Part shown: piece after piece, positions 7,195 through 17,192 of the stretch
Layout of the letters: the number at the start of each line of letters is the position of its first letter
How positions within the stretch are numbered: position 1 is the first letter of the stretch
Source: Microvirga pudoricolor
GTDB taxonomy: Bacteria; Pseudomonadota; Alphaproteobacteria; Rhizobiales; Beijerinckiaceae
Assembly: GCF_016892705.1 (NCBI RefSeq)
Contig: NZ_JAFEMB010000001.1
Coordinates: forward strand, 496,001-560,000
Length of the DNA stretch: 64,000 nt
Reading direction: 5' to 3'
Made by a program: the position numbers and the translations under genes
Notes under the pieces: model-generated
What the model was told of the DNA's origin: nothing
Databases searched by the model: none
The model's input: only the letters and a program-made list of their open reading frames with translations

Positions 7195-8457
7195 TTAGTG
7201 ATGGGATGCCGCGTCGAAACGGCGGACGGCCTCGAACAGGACGCTGGCCCCGAGTGCGATGGCGTCGGGCTCGGCCCATTCCTCGGGCGTATGGCTTCGG
7301 CCTTCCCGGCACGGGATGAACAGCATGGAAGCGGGCGCGACGCGGGCGACCCAGGCCATGTCGTGCCCGGCCCCGGAGGCCATGCGGCGATGGGTGGCCC
7401 CGATGGCGTCCGCCGCCGCCTCGATCGTCTTCATCAGAGGCTCGGCGGCGGGTGTCGGCCGGTTGTCGGAGACGAGCCGGGGCGGCGCGATGGTCACGCC
7501 ATGCTTCTCGGCGAGCTGCCGCACGTGCTCGTCGAGTTCCGCCTCGAAACCGTCCATGTCCGGGCGATGCTCGGCGCGGGCATCGATCAGGATCCGAGCC
7601 CCAGACGGCACCACGTTGGCGGCGTTGGGCTCGATCCGGAACTCGCCGACCGTGGCGGCGAAATGGCCAAGCCCGTCCTTCGAGCGCCGATGTCCCAAAG
7701 CCCGGATGACGAGGACCAGTTCGGAAGCCGCCACGAGGGCGTCCGCGCGCCGGTCCATGGGCGTCGTGCCCGCGTGGTCGGCGCGGCCCTCCACCACGAT
7801 CTCCCACCGCGTGATGCCCGCGATCGCGGTCACGACGCCGATATCCAGCTTCTCCTCCTCGAGGACGGGCCCCTGCTCGATGTGAAGTTCGAAATACGCC
7901 GCGATGTCGCCTCGGATGGCGTCTGCCAGTCGGGCATCGTCGCCACCCATCCGCCGCAGGCCGTCGCGCAGAATCTCTCCATCCGGCGATGTACGCGCCA
8001 ATGCGGTCTCATCCAGCAGCCCCGCCATGGCCCGGCTGCCGACGCAGGAGAGACCGTAGATGCTCACCTCCTCGGCCAGGCAGTCGATGACCTCAAGGTC
8101 ATGATCCAGCTCGATGCCGCGATCCTGCAAGGCCCGGGCGATCTCCAGGCCCGTGATGACGCCCGCGGGGCCGTCGAAGCGGCCCCCGTTCGGCACCGTG
8201 TCGGTGTGCGATCCCACCACAATGGTGCCCTTGCCCGGAACGCGGCCGGGTCGGCGCCCGATCAGGTTGCCGCCGGTATCGAGCCTGACCTCGAGGCCCG
8301 CCTCCTCCATGCGCGCTCTCAGCCATTCCCGGCCCTCCAGGAAGCGCGCCGAGAAGGCCCTGCGCGTCCAGGGCTGGTCCGGATCGGTGATGTCGGCCAG
8401 GGTCATGAGATCGTCCCACAGCCGCTTGCCGTCGACGGGGAGGTTCCGGGTACTCAC
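7195..8457 (-). CDS. M20-family N-carbamoyl-amino-acid hydrolase (predicted N-carbamoylglutamate hydrolase)
   Basis: A 420-residue metal-dependent amidohydrolase of the Zn-dependent carbamoylase/allantoate amidohydrolase group. Expected ligands are visible: GSHTDTVPNGGRFDG (His84, Asp95), CLAEE (Glu129/130), HIEQGP (His192) and the C-terminal SGAGHD. HAGTTPMDRR belongs to the dimerisation domain. The reaction would hydrolyse an N-carbamoyl amino acid to amino acid, CO2 and ammonia. In this operon the likely substrate is N-carbamoyl-L-glutamate made by the hydantoinase, giving glutamate as the end product. The GTG at 8457 overlaps the hydantoinase stop (GTGA), showing translational coupling. 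Confidence 0.85.
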   Translation of the reverse strand: MSTRNLPVDGKRLWDDLMTLADITDPDQPWTRRAFSARFLEGREWLRARMEEAGLEVRLDTGGNLIGRRPGRVPGKGTIVVGSHTDTVPNGGRFDGPAGVITGLEIARALQDRGIELDHDLEVIDCLAEEVSIYGLSCVGSRAMAGLLDETALARTSPDGEILRDGLRRMGGDDARLADAIRGDIAAYFELHIEQGPVLEEEKLDIGVVTAIAGITRWEIVVEGRADHAGTTPMDRRADALVAASELVLVIRALGHRRSKDGLGHFAATVGEFRIEPNAANVVPSGARILIDARAEHRPDMDGFEAELDEHVRQLAEKHGVTIAPPRLVSDNRPTPAAEPLMKTIEAAADAIGATHRRMASGAGHDMAWVARVAPASMLFIPCREGRSHTPEEWAEPDAIALGASVLFEAVRRFDAASHH

Positions 8458-9836
8458 GATACGGCTCCTGCGATCGGGTGCGTCAGCGCGGGGCGAACGA
8501 ACCGGCCCTGCCCGGGCTCCGCCAGAACCGCCTTGCCGTCGAAGGCCAGCCTGCCGCGATTGTAGGTGGCGGCGATCCGCCAGGGCAGACGCATGCCGTC
8601 ATAGGGACTCCAGCCGACCACGTTGTGGCCGCTCGCCGCCGCCTCGTAGGTGAAGGGCTCGGGGGTCATGACAGCGATATCAGCGTCGCGCCCGGGCGTG
8701 AGGGCGCCCTTGACGTGATCGATGCGGAAATGCCGGGCCGGATTCTCGGCCATGAGGCGCGCCGCCCAGGTGAGCGGGATGCCGCGCTCCAGGGCGCCCT
8801 TGACGAAGAGCGGAATCATGACCTCGAGGCCCGGAACGCCGGAATTGTTGGACAGCATGTCCGGGTTCGTCTTGCGATCCTCGGACCAGCTCACGTGATC
8901 CGTGGACACGAGCGTCACGTTGCCGGCCGCCACGTGCCGCCACAGCTTTTCGACCTCGGCGCGCGGCCGGATCGGCGGGTTGATCTTCGCCTTCCCGCCG
9001 AGCCGGCGGGCATCGTTCTCCTCGTCCAGGATCAGGTAGTGGATGCAGCACTCCACGCTGGCCTCGAACCCTTGCGCCCGGTAGCCTGCCGCGATCTCGT
9101 AGCCGCGCCCCAGGGAGCAATGCACCACGTGGGCCGGGCATCCCGTGGCGGCGCCGATCTCGTAGATCTCCGTCATGGCGAGCAGCTCGGTGATGGGCGG
9201 GCGCGAGAGGCCGTGCGCGCGCCAATCCGTGATCCCGGAGGCCTTCACGCGGGCCATATAGGCATCCACCGCCTCGTGGGTTTCATTGTGCACGCCAGCC
9301 GTCAGGCCCGTGGGGGCGATGGCCGAGAAGCAATCGAAGAGCAGGTGGGGTGGAATGCGGGGGAAGCGCTTCGCGTCCGTTCCGAAGGTGGAAAACTTGA
9401 AGGCAGCGACTCCCGCGTCCACGATCTCGCGGATGCGCTCCGGACCTTCGTCGGGGTCAACCGTTCCGTAGAGCGCGAAGTCGACCCGCGCCTGAGGGCT
9501 TGCGTGCTCGACTTTCCGGGCCACGGCTTGCGCCGAGCACACGAGGTTGCCCTCGTCGTAGGGCATGTCCACCACCGTGGTGACGCCGCCGGCGGCAGCC
9601 GAGCGGGTCGACCAGATGAAGTCTTCCTGGTTTTTCTGGCTGAGGGAATGCACCTGCGCGTCGATGGCGCCTGGCAGGATCATGGCGTTGCCGAGAGCGT
9701 GCGCCTCCCGGCCCGCGGGAGGCTCCCCCTGCCCCACCAGGGCGACCTTGCCGTCGCGTACGGCCACGAAGCCGTTCTCCACGAGGCGCGACGGCAGCAC
9801 GACCGTGCCGGACAGGACGAGATCGAAATCACTCAT
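8454..9836 (-). CDS. Cyclic amidohydrolase (hydantoinase/allantoinase family)
   Basis: This 460-residue amidohydrolase should open a hydantoin ring, here hydantoin-5-propionate to N-carbamoylglutamate. The candidate carbamylated lysine is Lys147 (AAFKFSTFG). Metal or catalytic residues include His183 and His187 (HNETHE), His239 (HVVHCS) and Asp313 (STDH). The first metal motif is unusual: DAQVH (59-63) has Gln61 where the family normally has His (DxHxH), so the alpha metal site may be altered or mononuclear. It overlaps the upstream permease stop and the downstream carbamoylase start by four bases each. Whether it prefers the hydantoin or thiohydantoin cannot be read from sequence. Confidence 0.82.
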   Translation of the reverse strand: MSDFDLVLSGTVVLPSRLVENGFVAVRDGKVALVGQGEPPAGREAHALGNAMILPGAIDAQVHSLSQKNQEDFIWSTRSAAAGGVTTVVDMPYDEGNLVCSAQAVARKVEHASPQARVDFALYGTVDPDEGPERIREIVDAGVAAFKFSTFGTDAKRFPRIPPHLLFDCFSAIAPTGLTAGVHNETHEAVDAYMARVKASGITDWRAHGLSRPPITELLAMTEIYEIGAATGCPAHVVHCSLGRGYEIAAGYRAQGFEASVECCIHYLILDEENDARRLGGKAKINPPIRPRAEVEKLWRHVAAGNVTLVSTDHVSWSEDRKTNPDMLSNNSGVPGLEVMIPLFVKGALERGIPLTWAARLMAENPARHFRIDHVKGALTPGRDADIAVMTPEPFTYEAAASGHNVVGWSPYDGMRLPWRIAATYNRGRLAFDGKAVLAEPGQGRFVRPALTHPIAGAVS

Positions 9837-10591
9837 GCGGCAGCTCCCGCGGGTTGTTGGCCCAGACGCCGGGCCACGATGCGCTCGACGCTCATGAGAG
9901 CGTCATGGATCAGGATGGCCAGCAATGCAACGATGAGGCCACCTTGGAGGATAAAGGCCGTGTTGTTGGACTGCAGGCCCGCGATGATGACCTCGCCCAG
10001 ACCTTTGGCGGCCACCGTCGATCCGATGGTGGCCGTGCCGAGATTGATCACCACCGACAGGCGGATCCCGGCCAGGATGATCGGCAATGCCAGCGGCAGC
10101 TCCACGCCGAGCAGGCGCTGCCGGGCACTCATGCCCATCCCCTTGGCGGCTTCGAGCGTCAGGGGCGACACGTTCGTGAGCCCGCTCAGGGTGTTCTCGA
10201 AGATGGGCAGCAGGCCGTAGAGGAAGAGCGCGATCAGGGTCGGGGCCTCGCCGAACCCGACGAGCGGGACCGCCACCGCCAGCACCGCGACGGGCGGAAA
10301 GGTCTGGCCTATATTCACGAGGCTTCGGGACAGGGGCAGAAATTCGAGCCCGGACGGCCTCGTCACGAAGATTCCGAGCAGGACGGCGACGACCGTGCTG
10401 GCGAGCGCCGCGCTGAAGACCGTCGCCAGGTGCGACAGCGTCAGGCTGAACAGGCTGCCCTGATTGTAGATCGCCGGAGCATCATAGGTGGTGAGCGGCT
10501 GGAAGACCGGTGCGAACAGGTTCGGGGCCGCGATGAAGGTCACGAGCAGGACCAGCGCCGCTAGGCGCAGCAGGATGGCGAGAGCCCTCAT
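9833..10591 (-). CDS. Opu-type ABC transporter permease (second permease)
   Basis: A 252-residue inner-membrane permease of the BPD transporter family. About five hydrophobic segments start at residue 4 (ALAILLRLAALVLLVTFI). The EAA loop that docks on the ATPase is EAAKGMGMSARQRLLGVELP. The family includes glycine-betaine/choline/carnitine (OpuB/OpuC) and ergothioneine (EgtUV) importers. The ATG at 10591 overlaps the ATPase stop; a longer frame upstream is only an overlap into the ATPase gene. It pairs with the larger permease at 11523-12725, likely as a heterodimer. Confidence 0.87.
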   Translation of the reverse strand: MRALAILLRLAALVLLVTFIAAPNLFAPVFQPLTTYDAPAIYNQGSLFSLTLSHLATVFSAALASTVVAVLLGIFVTRPSGLEFLPLSRSLVNIGQTFPPVAVLAVAVPLVGFGEAPTLIALFLYGLLPIFENTLSGLTNVSPLTLEAAKGMGMSARQRLLGVELPLALPIILAGIRLSVVINLGTATIGSTVAAKGLGEVIIAGLQSNNTAFILQGGLIVALLAILIHDALMSVERIVARRLGQQPAGAAA

Positions 10592-11526
10592 GCGGGCTGC
10601 CGGCCATGGGCCAGGATGCCCGCGACCGACACCTTGCCGAGTGCCGCGCCCGCGCCGTCCACGACCGGCATTTCGGTACGTCCCGCCCACATCATCCGGG
10701 CCAAGGCGTCGCGCAGGCTCGTGCCCTTGTCCACGGGCTGACCGGAAGCGGGGCCGGGCTCCAGGGCATCCGCGACGGTGCTGAGGGACAGGAGGCGAAA
10801 GGGCCGGTCCGCCGTGCCCACGAGGCGCTCCACGTAAGCTTCCGCAGGGTGAACCAGGATCTCGGCGGGTGTCCCGTATTGCAGCAGCCGCGCGCGGTCC
10901 ATGACCGCCACCTTGTCACCGAGATGGAAGGCCTCCTCCATGTCGTGGGTCACGAGGATGACCGTGGTGCCGAAGCGCCGCTGGATGGCGAGAAGGTCCT
11001 CCTGGGCTTTGCCCCGGATGATGGGATCGAGCGCTCCGAAAGGCTCGTCCATCAGCAGGAGCTCGGGCTCAGCCGCGAGGGCCCGCGCGACGCCGACGCG
11101 CTGCTGCTGACCGCCCGACAGCTGCTGCGGGTACTTGCGGGCGAATTCGTCCGGGGCCAGCTGGAACAGGCGCAGAAGCTCGTCCACGCGGGAGTCGATG
11201 CGCGCCTGGTCCCACCCGAGCAGGCGCGGCACGGTCGCGATGTTCTCGGCCACAGTCCGGTGGGGAAACAGGCCATGGCCCTGGATGGCGTAGCCGATCC
11301 GGTGCCGAAGCGCGTCCTCCGGGATCGACATGGTGTCCCGGCCGTCGATGAGCACGCGTCCGGAACTCGGCTCGACGAGACGGTTGATCATGCGCAGCAA
11401 GGTGGACTTGCCAGAGCCCGAGGTGCCGACGACCACCGTGATCGTGCCCTTCGCGATGGAGAGCGATACGTCGTCCACGACGGTGGTGTTACCGTAACGT
11501 TTCGTCAGGTGCTCGATCTCAATCAT
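10588..11526 (-). CDS. Opu-type ABC transporter ATPase with C-terminal CBS region
   Basis: This 312-residue ATPase starts at ATG 11526 overlapping the permease stop. Walker A is GTSGSGKST (34-42), the Q-loop region is YAIQGHGLFPH, the signature is LSGGQQQR, Walker B is LLLMDEP and the H-loop is VTHDMEE. Closest in type are the betaine ATPases OpuAA/OpuCA/ProV. A C-terminal segment after about residue 240 holds one CBS-like motif (MPVVDGAGAALGKVSVAGIL); osmoregulated homologues usually have two CBS repeats, so regulation by ionic strength may be reduced or lost. It should energise uptake of a quaternary-ammonium compound, here probably ergothioneine. Confidence 0.88.
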   Translation of the reverse strand: MIEIEHLTKRYGNTTVVDDVSLSIAKGTITVVVGTSGSGKSTLLRMINRLVEPSSGRVLIDGRDTMSIPEDALRHRIGYAIQGHGLFPHRTVAENIATVPRLLGWDQARIDSRVDELLRLFQLAPDEFARKYPQQLSGGQQQRVGVARALAAEPELLLMDEPFGALDPIIRGKAQEDLLAIQRRFGTTVILVTHDMEEAFHLGDKVAVMDRARLLQYGTPAEILVHPAEAYVERLVGTADRPFRLLSLSTVADALEPGPASGQPVDKGTSLRDALARMMWAGRTEMPVVDGAGAALGKVSVAGILAHGRQPA

Positions 11527-12725
11527 GCGCGGGCACCTTTCGTCATGTCGATGACGGCATCGAGGATCACGGCCGCCGCGAAGGAGAGCGCCACGGTCGG
11601 GATGGCCCCGAGGAGCACGAGATCCATGGCGGTTTGGCCGACACCCTGGAAGATGAACGTCCCGAAGCCTCCGCCGCCGATGAGCGCCGCGATGGTCGCG
11701 AGTCCGAGATTCTGCACCAGCACGATGCGGATGCCCGTGAGGATGATCGGGAAAGCCAGCGGCAACTCGACCCCGAACAGGCGCTGGCGCTTGGACATCC
11801 CCATGCCCCGCGCCGCATCGACCACCGTCGCGGGGACCTGGTCGAGCCCCACCACCGTGTTGGCCACGACCGGCAGCAAGGCATACAGGAACAGCGCGAT
11901 GAAGGCGGGGGCCGCGCCGATGCCGCGGATGCCCAAGGCGGCGGCGAGGGGCACGTTGGCGGCGAGCAGGCCCAGCGGCACCATGAGAATGCCGAACAGC
12001 GCGATGCTGGGCACCGTCTGGATGATGTTGAGAACCTGGAGGATCGCGCCCCTCACGGACGGTACGCGATGGCAGAGCATGCCGATGGGAAGTCCGACCA
12101 CGACGGCGGCCGCCAGCGATCCGACGGCCAGGAGGACGTGCTGGCGGGCTTCGACCCAAAAGCTGTCGGCGCGGTTGGCGTATTCCTTCAGCAAGGATAG
12201 GCCGTTCCAGGCGCCCGACGTCAGGAGCAACGTCACGGCCGCGACGGCGAGCCCCAACGCCGCCAGCCGCATCCAGGGGCCCAGCCTCATCCGAGAGAGG
12301 GAATCCCCACAGAGCAGCGCGAAGGCGAAGACGAGAAGCCAGAAGCCCGTCCCGGGAGAGACCCTCGCGAAGGTGTTGTCCGGCGGCGTGACGAACAGGG
12401 CCGCGTAGCCGACGGCGGGAAAGATCGCGACCAGCCCGACAACGGCGGCGGCAAGGCGCAGGAACCGGTGACGGACAAGGGTCCCGACCAGCGCGACCGC
12501 GACCGACAGCGCCATCAGCCCGAAGGCCATCGCGATTGGGACGGAATCCCACATCATGCGGCCTTCGCCGGAGACGATCCGGTTGGCTCGATAGGTGACG
12601 AACGGCGCCGCGAAGAGCGCGACGCCGATCAGGAGCGCGATGACCGCCCCAAGTCGATCCAGGAACAAAGCCGGGCGTCCTGTGGCGGCATCGAACATGC
12701 CGCCTTTAGAACCGGTTGCGTTCAC
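11523..12725 (-). CDS. Opu-type ABC permease with long N-terminal membrane extension
   Basis: A 400-residue permease. The C-terminal part from about residue 185 is a standard OpuB-like permease with the docking loop DAARGMGMSKRQRLFGVELP. The first 185 residues add about five further hydrophobic segments (for example AVIALLIGVALFAAPF and LAAAVVGLVAIFPAVG), so it is nearly twice the usual size. The GTG at 12725 is given; an ATG nine codons later (12698) is possible. It follows the binding protein by 34 bases and overlaps the ATPase by four. The extension may be a scaffold or periplasm-facing module; its role is unknown. Confidence 0.85.
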   Translation of the reverse strand: MNATGSKGGMFDAATGRPALFLDRLGAVIALLIGVALFAAPFVTYRANRIVSGEGRMMWDSVPIAMAFGLMALSVAVALVGTLVRHRFLRLAAAVVGLVAIFPAVGYAALFVTPPDNTFARVSPGTGFWLLVFAFALLCGDSLSRMRLGPWMRLAALGLAVAAVTLLLTSGAWNGLSLLKEYANRADSFWVEARQHVLLAVGSLAAAVVVGLPIGMLCHRVPSVRGAILQVLNIIQTVPSIALFGILMVPLGLLAANVPLAAALGIRGIGAAPAFIALFLYALLPVVANTVVGLDQVPATVVDAARGMGMSKRQRLFGVELPLAFPIILTGIRIVLVQNLGLATIAALIGGGGFGTFIFQGVGQTAMDLVLLGAIPTVALSFAAAVILDAVIDMTKGARA

Positions 12726-12759
12726 GATCCGCCCTGCTTCGACGCGCCGGGGCCGGAGA

Positions 12760-13671
12760 TTACTTCACGAAGCCCTTCGACTTCAGGTAATCCGTCGCCA
12801 CGGCCTTCGCGGCCTCGCCGCCGACCTGAACCCGGGCGTTCAGGCCCTGCAGGGTCGTGAGGTCGAGAGACTTGAAGATCGGCGCCAGGATGTCGGCGAT
12901 CTTCGGGTTTTCCTTCAGCACCGCCTCGCGGATGATGGGTGCCGGTGCGTAAACCGGCTGCACGCCCTTGTCGTCCTCCATCACCACCAGACCGGACGGC
13001 GCGATGCCGCCGTCGGTGCCATAGACCATCGCGGCGTTGGCGCCGTTGGTCTTGTCGGCCGCCGCCTTGATCGTGGCCGCCGTATCGCCGCCCGAGAGGG
13101 TGATGAGCTGGGCCGGCGTGAGCTTGAAGCCATATGTCGTCTGGAAGGCCGGAAGCGCGCCCGCCGAATTGACGAACTCGGACGATGCGGCCAGCACCAC
13201 CTTGCCGCCGCCCGCGACCCACTTCCCGAAGTCGGACAGGGTCGCCAGCTTCTCGGGCCCCGCCACGTCCTTGCGCACCGCGATGGCCCAGGTGTTGTTG
13301 GCCGGCGAGGGAGTGAGCCACACGATCTTGTTGGCGTCGTAATCGAGCTTCTTGGCCTCGTCGTAGCCCTTGGCGGCGTCCTTCCACAGGCCGTCATCCG
13401 CCTTGTTGAAGAAGAAGCCCGCATTGCCGGTATATTCGGGGTAGATGTCGATCTCACCCGACGTGATGGCCTTGCGCACCACCGGCGTGGCGCCGAGCTG
13501 GATGCGGTCCTGGGTCTTGATGCCGTTCGCGTTGAGCGCCAGCAGGATGATGTTGCCGAGCACCGAGCCCTCGGTGTCGATCTTGGAGGACACGACCACG
13601 TCGGCCCGCGCGGCGGCGACCGTCAGGGTCAGGGCCAGGGCAGCGGTCAAGGACTTCAGGACGGATTTCAT
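12760..13671 (-). CDS. OpuAC/OsmF-type periplasmic binding protein, predicted ergothioneine receptor
   Basis: The 303-residue protein has a signal peptide (hydrophobic ALALTLTVAAARA, cleavage near residue 23) and the OpuAC-family pattern, including ITSGEIDIYPEYTGNAGF near residues 69-86. This family binds quaternary ammonium ligands in an aromatic cage. Tyr79 and Tyr82 in the IYPEYTGN motif, plus tryptophans in GLWKD and NNTWAIAV, could contribute. Ergothioneine is a trimethylammonium betaine, so a relative of EgtU is plausible; glycine betaine, choline or carnitine remain alternatives. The ATG has GAGGATC just upstream. It is the second gene of the operon, 60 bases after the lyase. Confidence 0.87.
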   Translation of the reverse strand: MKSVLKSLTAALALTLTVAAARADVVVSSKIDTEGSVLGNIILLALNANGIKTQDRIQLGATPVVRKAITSGEIDIYPEYTGNAGFFFNKADDGLWKDAAKGYDEAKKLDYDANKIVWLTPSPANNTWAIAVRKDVAGPEKLATLSDFGKWVAGGGKVVLAASSEFVNSAGALPAFQTTYGFKLTPAQLITLSGGDTAATIKAAADKTNGANAAMVYGTDGGIAPSGLVVMEDDKGVQPVYAPAPIIREAVLKENPKIADILAPIFKSLDLTTLQGLNARVQVGGEAAKAVATDYLKSKGFVK

Positions 13672-13731
13672 GTGATCCTCATGGCTTGTCGTAATGTGAC
13701 AGCATTCCCAACCCTAGGCCCAACCATGGCG

Positions 13732-15300
13732 TCAGGCCGAGTCTTTTGTTTCCAGTTCCCACAGCTGATCTAGGAATACTGCATCGCTGGGCAAGGGAGG
13801 CGTGGCTTCCACGATCATGCGGTGAGCTTCGACCGAACTCAGGCGCGTGACAAGAGCCTCCACGTCGCCCGAGAGCATGCGGTCCTCCACCATGAGGGAG
13901 ACCTCCTCTCGCACGAGGCTCCGCACCACCCCGACGAGGCCTCCCGGAAGATCCCCCGAGAGATCGATGGCCTGGGTCGACAAGAGGCCGAGAACGGCCG
14001 TCAAACCCTGGAGGGCCATGATCTGACGTTCCACGCGCTCGACAGCGAGAGGCAGGAAGGTCGCCTCGTCCTCCATGCCGCCCGCGACCACGAGGGGCGT
14101 GGCGGAGACCGGCGCCGCATCGGCCAGCACCCGGGCCAGGAGGTCGCCGGCGAGCTTGAGGATCGGCCCGAACCCCGTCGCGATGGTCTCGGGAACCACG
14201 AGATTGGCGAGCAGGCCGCGCCGCCCCCCATTGGCCAGGAGGACGCAGAGATTGAAGGCGTTGCGCGCCACGTGGGCGAGCGCGGTCGCCAGGCTCTCCA
14301 CCGTCAGGGTCAGGTTCAGGGGCAACGAGCCGCCGGAGGCCAGCACCTGCCCGTCCACGATGATCGGATTGTCGTCCGGCCTCGCCGTGGAAACCAGGAA
14401 CTCCGCGCCCGCATCGTTCAGCCGGTCGAAGACCGCGCCGTAGATCTGAGGCAGCATGCGCAGGCTCAAGGGGTCGTGGATATGGGTGCCCACGGGCCAA
14501 TCCCACCCGTCCGACACCGCCATGAGCCAAAGCCCCATGGCGCTCTCGAAGCGCGTGCCGACCGTGATCGCGGCCTCCCAGGGCGCCCTGGAGCCTCCGA
14601 GCCCGGCGGCGGCCGTCGTGGTCGTGGCCAGGAGCATGCGGACCGTCGCCGAGGCGCGCGCCAGGGCCTCGCCCGCCAAGGCCACGCCCACCGCGTTCGC
14701 GCTCACGATCGCCAGGGCGTCGCGGGGGGCCATGATATGCGGCTGGAGACCCGCCGCCGCGAGCGCCTCCGCGGCGGGCATGAGGCGGCCCCCGTGATAG
14801 GCTTCCCCGTTACCCGTGAGCACGGCGCCGATCTGGCCCATCAGGCCGATATCGGCGCAGCCGATGGACCCCACCCCACGCACCATCGGCACCACATCGG
14901 CATTGAGCAGGCCGATCAGGGCCTCCACGAGTTCCGTCGTGCAGCCGACACGGCCCGACAGGGCGGTGTTGACCCGCACCGCCAGCGCCACCCGCACCAC
15001 CTGGAGCGGCAGCGGTGCCCCGATGGCGAAGTGATGAGCCAGGACGAGCCCCCGGTTGAACTGGAGCAGATCGTTGACCCCGAAGGATCGGTCCTTCATG
15101 GCGCCCACGCCCGTGGTCGTCCCGTAGACGATGGCCCCTCGCGCAAGCGCCGCCTCCAGGGCCGCCCGGCCCTCCCGGCACCGCGCGAGCCCGGCCGGAT
15201 CCGCCACGATTGCGGCCTTGCCGTCCCCGATCAGCCCCCTTTGCCGAAAGCTGAGCGGCGATCCGCTGAGGGTGATGATGGATCCGATGGGCGACGTCAC
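13732..15300 (-). CDS. MIO-less aromatic ammonia-lyase homologue, predicted ergothionase
   Basis: Encodes 522 residues from GTG 15300, preceded by AGAGGACC eight bases upstream; an open frame extends to 15450 but adds nothing family-like. The fold is that of histidine ammonia-lyase: the catalytic loop tyrosine is present (VYGTTTGVGAMKD, Tyr59), as are ARPDDNPII and the helical core. The ASG triplet that cyclises to the MIO electrophile is absent: the usual GSVGASGD reads GSIGCADI (144-151). Ergothionase, which eliminates trimethylamine from ergothioneine to give thiourocanate, belongs to this superfamily but works without MIO. First gene of the nine-gene operon, divergent from pgm with 251 bases between. 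Confidence 0.8.
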   Translation of the reverse strand: MTSPIGSIITLSGSPLSFRQRGLIGDGKAAIVADPAGLARCREGRAALEAALARGAIVYGTTTGVGAMKDRSFGVNDLLQFNRGLVLAHHFAIGAPLPLQVVRVALAVRVNTALSGRVGCTTELVEALIGLLNADVVPMVRGVGSIGCADIGLMGQIGAVLTGNGEAYHGGRLMPAAEALAAAGLQPHIMAPRDALAIVSANAVGVALAGEALARASATVRMLLATTTTAAAGLGGSRAPWEAAITVGTRFESAMGLWLMAVSDGWDWPVGTHIHDPLSLRMLPQIYGAVFDRLNDAGAEFLVSTARPDDNPIIVDGQVLASGGSLPLNLTLTVESLATALAHVARNAFNLCVLLANGGRRGLLANLVVPETIATGFGPILKLAGDLLARVLADAAPVSATPLVVAGGMEDEATFLPLAVERVERQIMALQGLTAVLGLLSTQAIDLSGDLPGGLVGVVRSLVREEVSLMVEDRMLSGDVEALVTRLSSVEAHRMIVEATPPLPSDAVFLDQLWELETKDSA

Positions 15301-15470
15301 GAACGGGGTCCTCTGGTGCCGGTATGTCTCCCATAAGGGCGCGGGCGCATCCTGTGAAGCGAATTGGAACGGAGTAACCCCGACACTGACCGAGCGACCC
15401 GCCATCGGCGCGATCGAACTTGGGTTCCGGGGAGGCGAATCCGGGTCCACTTTTGCGCCGGATGCGCTAA

Positions 15471-17183
<1,713 letters not shown>

Positions 17184-17192
17184 AGCACCCCT

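Noticed and set aside
5941..8565. Long plus-strand open frame of 874 codons
   Set aside because: It is antisense to three well-supported enzymes, has no family features and Arg/His/Asp-rich composition typical of GC-rich shadow frames.
4416..15300. Ordinary histidine utilisation (hut) or osmoprotectant uptake locus
   Set aside because: The lyase lacks MIO, the urocanase pocket is altered, hutI/hutG are missing, and hydantoinase, carbamoylase and DUF917 genes have no place in hut or in betaine osmoprotection.
15301..15450. 50-codon N-terminal extension of the ergothionase-like gene
   Set aside because: No family similarity, and GTG 15300 has AGAGGACC at good spacing.
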